64,000 bases of DNA. It comes from 40CM-4-69-5 sp036556905 (GTDB lineage Bacteria > Methylomirabilota > Methylomirabilia > Rokubacteriales > CSP1-6). A program made the position numbers and the translations under genes. Location: the NCBI GenBank assembly GCA_036556905.1, contig DATBIM010000040.1:49764-113763 (forward strand). The letters are read 5' to 3'. Positions 7,993 through 16,032 of this stretch are shown in pieces; position 1 is the stretch's first letter, and each line of letters begins with the position of its first letter. Below the pieces are notes generated by a model. The model worked only from the letters and a program-made list of their open reading frames with translations. It searched no databases and was not told the DNA's origin.

Positions 7993-9618
7993 TCAGGCCG
8001 CGCTGGAGCCCTCGCGCCGAGTCCGGGGAATGCGGATCGTGAACGTCGAGCCCTTCCCCAGCTCGCTCACCAGGTCGATCGTCCCGCCGTGCTGGCGGAC
8101 TATTCCAAGGCTGACGGCCAACCCGAGCCCGGTGCCGTTCACCTCCGACTTCGTCGTGAAGAACGGCTCGAAGATCCGCTCCCGATGCTCGGGGGCGATT
8201 CCCGGCCCGGTGTCGGCAAAGGCCACGGTGACCTCGTCGACGGAAGCGCCCGTTCGTACCGTCAGAAGTCCGCCCTTGGGCATGGCCTGCACGGCGTTGT
8301 TGATGATGTTGAGGAACACCTGTTTCATGCGCGCCGGATCGACCTCGATAGGCGGCAGGTCGTCCGCGTACTGTTCGTCGATCGTCACCGACATCACACC
8401 CTGCAGGCGTATCAGCCCTACCGCCTGGCGCAGAACGCCGTTCACATCGATCGTCTGCGGGAAGAACGGCCGTTGACGGCTGAAATCGAGGAGATCGCGC
8501 ACGATGTCGCGAGCCCGCGAGGCCTCGGTCATGATCAGGCCGGCATCGGCGTGGAGACTGCTGTCAGCCGGGAGCTGCTCGACCAGCAACGAGGCGAACC
8601 CCAGCACACTCGTCAAGGGGTTGTTGATCTCGTGCGCCACCTGGGCGGCCATCTCGCCGATTGCCGCCAGCTTGGCGGCCTGGATGAGCTGGGCCTGGGT
8701 CTCCCGGAGCTCGGCCATCTTGCGGGTGACACCCTCGTACAGTCGGGCGTTCTCCACGGCAATGGCCACCTGGCTGGCTACGATCTTGAGGACCTGCTCG
8801 TCATCGGCCTTGGTCTTGGCCGAGGCCAGGGTCCGGCCGGTCATGAGGCCGATATCACGCTGCTGGACGACCAGCGGGACGGCCCATTCGATCTCCCGCC
8901 GCTCCTCGCCGTCCTCGCCGAGCGGCGACGGGCTTGGCGCCCGCTTGGCCTCCGGGTTCTGGACGGAAACTTGGAGATCTGCCGGCTCCACCAGCTCCAC
9001 CGTGAGCACCGTTGCCCCGATGGCCCGGGCCAGCTCGGGCAGCAGACGCTCCAGCATGGTCCGCACATCGAGCGCCGAGGTGATGCCTTGAGTGGCGGCG
9101 TGGAGCGCCTCCAGCTGGGAGGCATGCCGGACCACGTGGTCGTTCAAGCTTTGCAGCTCCTCGATCTGGCGCACCATGCGGTAGACCAGCCGCTGATTCA
9201 GCTCGCGCAGGAAGGGTCCCTCCTGGCGCTCCTCCAGCCGCTCGCGCTTCCCGCGAAGGAATTCGCCCACCTGCTGGGCGAACGTATCGACATCCAGGGG
9301 CTTGGCGATGTAGCCGTCGCAGCCGGCTACCAGGGTGCGCTCGCGGTCACCCTGCATCGCGTAGGCGGTGACGGCGATGATGGGGGTGTTGCGGAGGGCC
9401 GGCAACGACCGGAGCGCGACTCCGACCTCGTACCCATCGATCCCCGGCAGGTTGATGTCGAGAAGAATGAGGGCCGGCTCCTCCCGCAGGGCCGCCGTGA
9501 TTCCGGCGAGCCCGTCCTCGGCCTCGACGATCAGATACTGACTGGCCGGCAACAGTGCCCGAACCAGCATCCGGTTGTCCGGGCTGTCCTCGATGTACAG
9601 GATCTTCGTCGGCGTCAT
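7993..9618 (-). CDS. Response-regulator/GAF hybrid histidine kinase
   Basis: A soluble 541-residue kinase. It has an N-terminal receiver domain (residues 5-120, phosphoacceptor D54 in LLDINLPGIDGYE, KP at 106), a linking helix, a GAF domain (about 165-295), HisKA with H329 in AAQVAHEINNPLTS, and a HATPase domain ending in GTGLGLAVSLGIVRQHGG. The receiver-first order suggests it is controlled by phosphotransfer from another kinase. The start at 9618 (MTPTKILYIED) has a GGGAGAGG site, and the open frame upstream is not used. No partner regulator is adjacent. Confidence 0.92.
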   Translation of the reverse strand: MTPTKILYIEDSPDNRMLVRALLPASQYLIVEAEDGLAGITAALREEPALILLDINLPGIDGYEVGVALRSLPALRNTPIIAVTAYAMQGDRERTLVAGCDGYIAKPLDVDTFAQQVGEFLRGKRERLEERQEGPFLRELNQRLVYRMVRQIEELQSLNDHVVRHASQLEALHAATQGITSALDVRTMLERLLPELARAIGATVLTVELVEPADLQVSVQNPEAKRAPSPSPLGEDGEERREIEWAVPLVVQQRDIGLMTGRTLASAKTKADDEQVLKIVASQVAIAVENARLYEGVTRKMAELRETQAQLIQAAKLAAIGEMAAQVAHEINNPLTSVLGFASLLVEQLPADSSLHADAGLIMTEASRARDIVRDLLDFSRQRPFFPQTIDVNGVLRQAVGLIRLQGVMSVTIDEQYADDLPPIEVDPARMKQVFLNIINNAVQAMPKGGLLTVRTGASVDEVTVAFADTGPGIAPEHRERIFEPFFTTKSEVNGTGLGLAVSLGIVRQHGGTIDLVSELGKGSTFTIRIPRTRREGSSAA

Positions 9619-9634
9619 CGCCTCTCTCCCGCTC

Positions 9635-10264
9635 TCAGGCGAAGCAGAACCGCCGGGGATTTGGCTCTTGCTGCCGCCGGGCTTCCAGCTCCGCGCGCAG
9701 GATGCCAAAGACGAGGACGTCGCAGCGGCGGCCGGCCTGGCACCCGGCCTGGCGCAGGACACCTTCCTGTTGGAAGCCGTTGCGCTTCAGCGCGTTGATG
9801 CTGAGGACGTTGTACTCGTACACCTTGGCCTCGATCCGCTCCAGGGCCAGGATGTCGAGTCCCCAGGCGCAGATCAGCTTGCCCGCCTCCACCCCACACC
9901 CCTTACCGATGGCCTTGCGGTCGGCGATGATCGTTTCCAGGAACGCATAGCCGTCCCGCCGGTGGATATTGAAGAGCCGAACCAGCCCCAGCGGCGCTCC
10001 GGCCTCCTCGGCCTCGGTGACGATGAAGATCACCTGCGTGGGGTCGCCCAGGCAGGCATCCAGGAACGCCGGGTGCTCCCCGGCGCCCCGGTACGCCCGC
10101 AGGAAGTCACTCCCGGCCATGCGCTCCAGGAACGCATCGTTGGCCCAGCGGCGCAGGGCGAACCGGTCGCCAGGCTCGAGGGGGCGCAGCCACACCCGCT
10201 CCCCGTGGGCGACCACCCGCGGGCTCGCCTGCGCTTGGGCCGGGAGATCGGTTGCTGTGGTCAT
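9635..10264 (-). CDS. GNAT-family N-acetyltransferase (RimJ/RimL-like)
   Basis: About 209 residues with the Acetyltransf_3 layout: VWLRPLEPGDRFALRRWANDAF at the start, GLVRLFNIHRRDGYAFLE in the core, and an acetyl-CoA loop around AIGKGCGVEAGKLICAWG, followed by ALKRNGFQQEGVLRQ. It transfers acetyl groups from acetyl-CoA to an amine on a protein terminus, sugar or small molecule. The substrate is unknown. ATG 10264 lies one base past the stop of the preceding gene. Confidence 0.9.
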   Translation of the reverse strand: MTTATDLPAQAQASPRVVAHGERVWLRPLEPGDRFALRRWANDAFLERMAGSDFLRAYRGAGEHPAFLDACLGDPTQVIFIVTEAEEAGAPLGLVRLFNIHRRDGYAFLETIIADRKAIGKGCGVEAGKLICAWGLDILALERIEAKVYEYNVLSINALKRNGFQQEGVLRQAGCQAGRRCDVLVFGILRAELEARRQQEPNPRRFCFA

Positions 10265-10265
10265 G

Positions 10266-11051
10266 TCAGTCGTTGTCGCGGTCGCGGCCAAAGCCACGGG
10301 CGGTCGTCTCGAAGTTCAAGTCCAGTCGGACGGTCGGCACGCCGAGCGAGTGCTCGTGTGCCTGCACCCCTTGCGGGCAGTTAGGCAGGTCGCCAAAGCC
10401 CTTCTCCCGGCAAAAGTTTGGGGCATCCCCGACAAGGGCACCGAACAGGTACGAGGGCCCGGCGTACCAGCAGTCGGACGGGTCGCCGTCGGCGAGGCAG
10501 CCCTCGGGCACGCCGAAGGGGAAGGGCAGGCGGAAGTTGCCGGACACTCGGCCCTTCAGCCTGAGTCCGTTCAGCGGTCCGCCCCGCTCCCCTTCCGCCG
10601 ACCAGAAGCCCTTGAGCGTACCCAGCGGCACGCCGTTGAGAAGCGCCGCCGATAGATCGATACGACCATGGATGTCGCCGCGCGCGATCACCCATTCAGA
10701 GCCGTCCATCTTGTTGTCGCCATGGATGACGACGAAAAATCGTCCACGGACCGGCCCCGTGCCGGTGGCCATGTTCAGACTGTCCGACGCTGTGGCCACG
10801 ACACCGCATTTCCCCTCGATGCCGAGGTAGGGGGCCAGATCGAGCGGGCACAGCTCCGTGCCAATCCCGATGGTTCCGGCGAGCGTCGCCGTCGCCGCGC
10901 GGACCTTGTTCTCGGGGCCGCGGCCCCGCACTTTCATCGTCTCGGTGACCTCGTAGAGGGTCGCGTTCTGCGCCCCGACTGCGCCCGCGGTGCCCAGCAG
11001 CACGACACCGGTCCCAAGCAAGCATCGAGACAGCAATCGTTTCCAGCTCAT
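10266..11051 (-). CDS. Exported protein of unknown function
   Basis: A 261-residue protein with a clear signal peptide (LLGTGVVLLGTAGAVGAQ, cleavage near 28) and a beta-rich mature part. Four cysteines fall in a C-terminal GCLADGDPSDCWYAG / NFCREKGFGDLPNCPQG region and two more earlier (ELCPLD, GKCGVV), so disulfides are likely. I do not recognise the family. Its ATG overlaps the stop of the HD-GYP response regulator (ATGA), so it is co-translated with it and is a candidate output or target of that signalling unit. Confidence 0.7.
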   Translation of the reverse strand: MSWKRLLSRCLLGTGVVLLGTAGAVGAQNATLYEVTETMKVRGRGPENKVRAATATLAGTIGIGTELCPLDLAPYLGIEGKCGVVATASDSLNMATGTGPVRGRFFVVIHGDNKMDGSEWVIARGDIHGRIDLSAALLNGVPLGTLKGFWSAEGERGGPLNGLRLKGRVSGNFRLPFPFGVPEGCLADGDPSDCWYAGPSYLFGALVGDAPNFCREKGFGDLPNCPQGVQAHEHSLGVPTVRLDLNFETTARGFGRDRDND

Positions 11052-12583
11052 GATGTCGCCTCCATGACCGCACTGATATGCAGCTCGGCAGCGGTTGCGG
11101 CTAGCCCCGGTGCCGTGCGTGCGGTCCAACCCTCACAGATCTCCAGCAGCCGCTCGCGGGGAATTCTCAGGAAGGCCTCGGCGGTGGCCGGATCGAACTG
11201 GGTCCCGGCGCCACGCTTGATCTCAGCCAGGGCCACGTCGAAGGCGAGGGCCTGCCGGTAGGGCCGATCCGAGGTCATCGCGTCGAACGCATCGGCCGTG
11301 GTCACGATCCGGGCGACCAACGGAATGGCCTCGCCGGCGAGGCCATCGGGGTAGCCCGTCCCGTCATAGCGCTCGTGGTGATGACGCACGGCCAGGGCCT
11401 CGCGGTCGAGGAAGCAGAGCGGCTTGAGGATCTTGTAGCCCACCTCGACGTGATCTTTCATGATCCCGTATTCCTCGGCGGTGAGGAGTCCGGGCTTGCT
11501 GAGGATCGTGTCGATGATGGCGAGCTTGCCCAGGTCGTGCAGAATGGCGCCACGGCACGCGATCAGCTCCTCCTCAGCCGAGAGGCCCATCTCCCTGGCG
11601 ATGGCGCCGGCGAGGAGGGACACGCGTGCCGAGTGGCCCTTGAGGTAGCGATCCTTGGATTCGATCGCGTTGACGAAGGCGGTGATGGTGTTGACCAGGT
11701 TCTTCTCGGCATCCTGTCCCAGGCGCATGCGCTCCAGAGCCAGGGTCGTATTCTTGGCGAACCCCAACAGCAGCTCTCGCTCGTCGGGCAGGAAGGCTCC
11801 CTTGGCGCTCGACCGTCCGAGACAGAGCATCGCTTTGGCGTCGGCGCCGAGGGCGGTGATGGCACCGAGTGAGCGATGCGCTTCTCCCGGGCGGCTCAAC
11901 GTCAGCGTCTGGCCACCACTCGCCGCCTCGAGGGCGGCCAGCGAGCCCTGGGCCCGACCGACCAGTTCCAGGGCCAGCGTCGCGTCGCCCTGCTGGTGGG
12001 TCCGGACTCGGCCGTTGCCCCCCACCATGAGCAGGACGGCAGCATCGCCGGACAGACTGGTCAAGGTCTCGCTCAGGACCCGATCGACGAAGGCGTCGGG
12101 TGCGACTCCCTGCAAGGCCAGCTCGCCGATCCGAAAGAAGACCTCTAAACCGTGCTGCCGCCGCGTCAGCTCTTCGACGAGCCCGGCCGGACGGCTTGCC
12201 GTGCGGCGCTCACCGCTCTCGCGTACTCGCTGAACCAGCGCCCGAACCTCCTGGGCGGAAAACGGCTTGGCCAGGTAGTCGTAGGCGCCATGGCGTAGAC
12301 CGAACACGGCCGAGTCGACCGTCGGCGAGCCGGTGATCAGTACGACCGGCGTGTCGGGCTGACGGGCTTTCACGGCCCGTAGCAGGTCGAGCCCGCTCAG
12401 GCCCGGCATCTTGATGTCCGAGATCACGAGATCGAACTGGTAGCGGGCCACCAGCACCAGCGCCTCCTCGGCCGTCGATGCCGTCGAGGTGGCGCACTCG
12501 TGACCGTTCAGCGCCGACGTGATGAAGCGCAGGATCGGGGCCTGGTCGTCGACGACGAGAATCCGGAACCCGTTCGCGCTCAT
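11048..12583 (-). CDS. Response regulator with GAF-like linker and HD-GYP phosphodiesterase
   Basis: A 511-residue protein with a receiver domain (D56 in VISDIKMPG, KP at 106), a central sensor-like segment (140-290), and an HD-GYP domain with HDLGK at 349-353, HHH at 401-403 and DGTGYPDG at 407-414. HD-GYP proteins hydrolyse cyclic-di-GMP, and all metal ligands look present. MSANGFRILVVDD is the best start. Its ATG sits inside the stop of the upstream gene and its stop overlaps the exported protein, giving a three-gene coupled unit. Confidence 0.93.
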   Translation of the reverse strand: MSANGFRILVVDDQAPILRFITSALNGHECATSTASTAEEALVLVARYQFDLVISDIKMPGLSGLDLLRAVKARQPDTPVVLITGSPTVDSAVFGLRHGAYDYLAKPFSAQEVRALVQRVRESGERRTASRPAGLVEELTRRQHGLEVFFRIGELALQGVAPDAFVDRVLSETLTSLSGDAAVLLMVGGNGRVRTHQQGDATLALELVGRAQGSLAALEAASGGQTLTLSRPGEAHRSLGAITALGADAKAMLCLGRSSAKGAFLPDERELLLGFAKNTTLALERMRLGQDAEKNLVNTITAFVNAIESKDRYLKGHSARVSLLAGAIAREMGLSAEEELIACRGAILHDLGKLAIIDTILSKPGLLTAEEYGIMKDHVEVGYKILKPLCFLDREALAVRHHHERYDGTGYPDGLAGEAIPLVARIVTTADAFDAMTSDRPYRQALAFDVALAEIKRGAGTQFDPATAEAFLRIPRERLLEICEGWTARTAPGLAATAAELHISAVMEATS

Positions 12584-13662
12584 TGATTTGCCGCCAACTG
12601 GTCGAGGAACTCCTGCCACTGGCGAGACACGCCAGTCTTCGGAAAGCGCAAGGCCTGTAGCGCCGGGTGATTGACCGTGCGCGTCTCCTCATGGGCCGGG
12701 CGCGAGGCGACCGGCTTCAGCTCGTCCACGACCCGGGACACGGTGGGCGTAGACTCCGCCGTGGCCTGGGCCGCGGCCGACTGGACCACCGATGCGGCGA
12801 GCGCGGTCGGCGGCGCGGGCGTCAACGGTGCCGGCGCATTCTCGGCTCGAGGCCGCACGCCGAGATTCACGGCAGCGTGCTCGACGTGAGCGGATTCGGC
12901 AGCCCGAACCGCGTCAGCGAGCAGGATGTCCGTCGCGCGGGCGATCGCCACCTGCCCGTTCTCGGCCTTGCCGTTGGCAGCATGACCATTCCCCAGCGCG
13001 CGGTATGGCGGCACCCGAGGCGGCCAGGCCGTGGTTGACGCGGCGGCCAGGGCCTCGGCCTCCCGCGCGGAACCATCCACTGAGCTCTCCACCACGAAGC
13101 TCTCCCACTGGTGAGCGTCCTCGGCGTCGAATCCGGCGCTCAAACGGACAGTCGGCTCCAGGACCTCGGCCTCCACGCTCACGGGCTGGGGCTCGGCGAC
13201 CGAAGGCGCGGGCGTCAGGTCAGCCGCGCTGGCCCCGCTCGCCGGCAGGTCCTCGTCGGGTAGCCCGGCCAGCTCGTGGCACTCCGGGCTGATCACCGAC
13301 AGACACTCGACGAGATCGAGGAAAGCCGCGGGCATCTTGGTGGCCACGAACACGACCCGGGGAGGCCGGGTCGCCGCGATAGCGTCGGGGTAGAGCCGAC
13401 GCATGTTGTCAGGAAAGGCCACACACCAGATGTAGGCGTCGAGGGTGCCGACCAGCATCGAGGCATCGGCGACCTCGGCGACGGCGATCAGAACGAGCGT
13501 CTGCTTACCATCGACGGCCACCACATCCACGGTGGACCGGCCGAGGCGGAGCGACGTCTCAAGGACGTGCAGGCCCGGCTCGAGCGCCTCGAGGTTTTCG
13601 GCGACGAAGCCACGCAGCCGCTCCGGCACGCTCCCTTGGACCTTTTTCGCGATCAGTGCCAT
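12580..13662 (-). CDS. Unknown protein with a degenerate nuclease-like N-terminal domain and disordered linker
   Basis: 360 residues. Residues 1-150 (GRSTVDVVAVDGKQTLVLIAVAEVAD) resemble the core of NucS/DUF91-type PD-(D/E)xK folds, but the E-x-K catalytic pair is replaced by I-A-V, so it is probably not a nuclease. Residues 155-320 are Ala/Pro/Glu-rich and disordered. A short conserved-looking C-terminus (GVSRQWQEFLDQLAANQ) closes it. The ATG has GGGGAG at 4 nt and heads the coupled unit with the HD-GYP regulator. It may be a scaffold or sensor for that unit (inference). Confidence 0.65.
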   Translation of the reverse strand: MALIAKKVQGSVPERLRGFVAENLEALEPGLHVLETSLRLGRSTVDVVAVDGKQTLVLIAVAEVADASMLVGTLDAYIWCVAFPDNMRRLYPDAIAATRPPRVVFVATKMPAAFLDLVECLSVISPECHELAGLPDEDLPASGASAADLTPAPSVAEPQPVSVEAEVLEPTVRLSAGFDAEDAHQWESFVVESSVDGSAREAEALAAASTTAWPPRVPPYRALGNGHAANGKAENGQVAIARATDILLADAVRAAESAHVEHAAVNLGVRPRAENAPAPLTPAPPTALAASVVQSAAAQATAESTPTVSRVVDELKPVASRPAHEETRTVNHPALQALRFPKTGVSRQWQEFLDQLAANQ

Positions 13663-13829
13663 CTCGCTCCCCTCAGTTCGATCGGGTTCGCAGTTGGTGA
13701 CACTCCTGGCTTGGAGCAACCCCAGTACCAAATGGCCAAGTGAGCGAAATTCAGGATGTTTGGCGGTGGGGGGGGCGAGCGGCCTGTGACTTTCTCCCGG
13801 GAGGATCCGGAGGCGTGACGAGCAACTAC
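13663..13829. other. Short intergenic gap
   Basis: The 167 bases between the NtrC-type regulator stop and the nuclease-like gene start hold no convincing gene, hairpin or operator. The promoter of the three-gene unit to the left should lie here, but I see no strong hexamers. Confidence 0.4.
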
Positions 13830-15182
13830 TCAGCTGTTTGTACTAGGCTCACCGATCTTCTTTCGGAGGGTTTGGCGAGTGATGCCGAGGATGCGCGCGG
13901 CGGCGCTGCGATTGCCGTGAACCTTGGCGAGAACGGCACGGATATGTGCCCGCTCGACATCGTCGAGTGTGGCCAGCTCGTTGGGAATGGGCGGGGACGC
14001 TGCCGGCTCAGCCATCTGCGGCGGCAGGGGAACGTCACGTGCGTCGAGCACGTCCGCGGTGGTGAGGATGACCATGCGCTCGATCACGTTGCGTAACTCG
14101 CGGACGTTGCCCGGCCACGTATAGGCGAGCAACTTCTGCTCGGCGGCCGGGGTGAACCCCTTGATCAGCTTCCGGGACTCCCCGGTGGCCAGGGCCAGGA
14201 AGTGCCGGGCCAGCGCCAGGATGTCCTCGGGACGTTCCCGGAGCGGCGGAACGGTGATAGGAATGACGCTCAGTCGGTAGAAGAGGTCCTCCCGAAACCG
14301 GCCTTCCCGGACCAGCCCCTCCAGTGATCGGTTGGTGGCGGCAATGACTCGGACGTCGACCTTGATATCCCGCGTCCCCCCGAGACGGCGGAACGCCCGT
14401 TCCTGCAGGGCGCGCAGCAGCTTAGCCTGGCTGGCCTGGGCCATCTCGCCGACCTCGTCGAGGAACAGCGTGCCCCGGTCGGCGTGCTCCATGAGCCCCT
14501 TCTTGAGTCCCACCGCGTCGGTGAAGGCCCCCTTCTCGTGCCCAAACAGCTCGCTCTCAAAGAGGGTTTCGGTGATGGCCGCGCAGTTGAGCTCCACGAA
14601 TGGCGAGGCCCGCCGGGGGCTCTCGAAGTGCAGGGCGCGGGCAACCAGCTCCTTGCCGGTGCCACTCTCGCCCAGGATCAGGATCGTGCGCGCCTCGCTC
14701 TGCGCGATCTGGAGCACCGTCTTCCGGAGCTGGCGCATCGCCTCCGAGTCCCCGACCAGCGCGTCGACACTGCGGCCAGCCTCACGCTTGCTCAGCCGCG
14801 ACAGTTCGCGCTGCGCCTTGACCTCTTCCAGGGCCCTCCGGACGCTGAAGCGCAGCTTGTCGGGGTGGGTGAAGGGTTTCTCCAGGAAGTCCGTGGCGCC
14901 CTTCCGCATGGCCTCCACGGCCCGCTCCACCTGGCCGTAGGCGGTCATCATGATGATGCTCGTCTCCGGGTGCCGGCTCTTGAGCGTGTCCAACAGGCTC
15001 AGCCCATCGGCGTCCGGGAGGCGCAGATCGAGAAGAACCACGTCGGGGCCGATCTCGTCAGCCATCCGTATGCCAGCCTGCCCATTATCGACGGTGTGTA
15101 CTTCGACCGAGCCCTGCCCCAGCAACCGGGTCAGAAGCGTCCGGGTAGCAAAGTCATCGTCGATGACCAGCACCTGATCCAT
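13830..15182 (-). CDS. Sigma54-dependent response regulator, NtrC family, with a GAFTDA loop
   Basis: 450 residues: receiver (D52 in LLDLRLPDADG, KP near 102), AAA+ domain with Walker A GESGTGKE (171-178) and ELFGHEKGAFTDA, Walker B TLFLDEVGEM, and a Fis-type HTH at the end (RSAAARILGITRQTLRKKI). The loop that touches sigma54 normally reads GAFTGA; here residue 222 is Asp. No kinase is adjacent. A perfect TTGACA with a 17-nt spacer lies upstream and puts transcription start almost at the ATG, which has no ribosome site. Confidence 0.93.
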   Translation of the reverse strand: MDQVLVIDDDFATRTLLTRLLGQGSVEVHTVDNGQAGIRMADEIGPDVVLLDLRLPDADGLSLLDTLKSRHPETSIIMMTAYGQVERAVEAMRKGATDFLEKPFTHPDKLRFSVRRALEEVKAQRELSRLSKREAGRSVDALVGDSEAMRQLRKTVLQIAQSEARTILILGESGTGKELVARALHFESPRRASPFVELNCAAITETLFESELFGHEKGAFTDAVGLKKGLMEHADRGTLFLDEVGEMAQASQAKLLRALQERAFRRLGGTRDIKVDVRVIAATNRSLEGLVREGRFREDLFYRLSVIPITVPPLRERPEDILALARHFLALATGESRKLIKGFTPAAEQKLLAYTWPGNVRELRNVIERMVILTTADVLDARDVPLPPQMAEPAASPPIPNELATLDDVERAHIRAVLAKVHGNRSAAARILGITRQTLRKKIGEPSTNS

Positions 15183-15190
15183 CTGTGAAG

Positions 15191-15219
15191 AAACTGGCCG
15201 GCGAACCGTAAAGTGTCAA
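15191..15219 (-). promoter_or_regulatory. Promoter of the sigma54 response regulator (TTGACA, 17 nt, CAGTTT)
   Basis: On the minus strand TTGACA (15219-15214) is followed after 17 nt by CAGTTT (15196-15191), and the ATG comes 8 nt later. The predicted leader is one or two bases, in line with the leaderless promoters listed elsewhere in the window. Confidence 0.5.
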
Positions 15220-15336
15220 TAAGTCGAATGTGCTACGATCAATCCCATCTTCAAAATCCGCTACTTTTGCCCGAATCATGATCCCGTTGTTCGTCTCAAT
15301 AAAACACCCTTTGCCTTGCTCTTGCCTGGGGGTTTT

Positions 15337-15366
15337 GTGGATTACGGTGGATACGGGTGGATAATT
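15337..15366 (+). repeat. Three tandem 10-bp repeats (GTGGATAnnn)
   Basis: GTGGATTACG, GTGGATACGG and GTGGATAATT follow each other without a gap in the intergenic region between the sigma54 regulator and the 187-residue hypothetical gene. The 10-bp period would place all copies on one face of the helix, as in a cooperative regulator site. GATAAT in the third copy could also be the -10 of the plus-strand gene. This is inferred from the sequence only. Confidence 0.45.
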
Positions 15367-15468
15367 CGACCTCTAATCTCGATATTAATCAGCGAAAAAG
15401 CTTCCGGCCGCCCGGCCGGTGCGCTAATGTCGGCTCCTCACACCCCGGAATCCTCGAAGGAGGCATTG

Positions 15469-16032
15469 ATGGACCGCGACCTGGACGGGCGGCTTCTGGT
15501 CCGAACTCGCCTGATCCCAGGGCCGTCCCGGTGGTGCTGGGAGATCGTCGACGCGCTCGAAGGTGAAGTGATCGAGAGCAGCTCGACCGGGGAGTGGAGC
15601 GGTTACGCCTCACGCCACGAGGCAATGTCGGCGGGATTGGCCCGCCTGCTCGAGAAAACTCGCGGCGCACGGTCCCGCCGCACGCCAGGCCGAATCGGAG
15701 TGCCGAGCCGATCGACGATGAGCTCCAGCGGAGACGATGCGAGCAGCCTGGAACGCCTGCTGCGTCCGCGCCGCTGTCTACTGGTGGTGCCCCGATCGAA
15801 GCTGGAGCTCTATCTGTCTCTCAAGCGATCGTTCGCCGACAACGAGCGGGTTGAGGTGATTCTCGACCGTCGCTTCGTCCAGCGGCGCCGGGCGATCACA
15901 CCTCACGAGCCGGAACGCCGACGAGCCGACCGTCGCGTGCGGACCGCCACCGAGGCCGAACTCCGGGCCGGGCGCTGGGCGCTGGTAGGCATCTCCGGGC
16001 CATCGGCTCCCCCACACGCCCGGCCTGCCTAA
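15469..16032 (+). CDS. Small basic protein of unknown function
   Basis: A 187-residue cytoplasmic protein with two parts. Residues 1-60 (VRTRLIPGPSRWCWEIVDAL) look like a compact alpha/beta domain. Residues 100-170 hold CLLVVPRSKLELYLSLKRSF, then ERVEVILDRRFVQRRR and an Arg-rich ERRRADRRVR run that could bind nucleic acid. GGAGG lies 5 nt before ATG 15469, which argues against the longer upstream frame. The last 4 nt overlap the convergent antiporter stop. Family unknown. Confidence 0.68.
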   Translation: MDRDLDGRLLVRTRLIPGPSRWCWEIVDALEGEVIESSSTGEWSGYASRHEAMSAGLARLLEKTRGARSRRTPGRIGVPSRSTMSSSGDDASSLERLLRPRRCLLVVPRSKLELYLSLKRSFADNERVEVILDRRFVQRRRAITPHEPERRRADRRVRTATEAELRAGRWALVGISGPSAPPHARPA

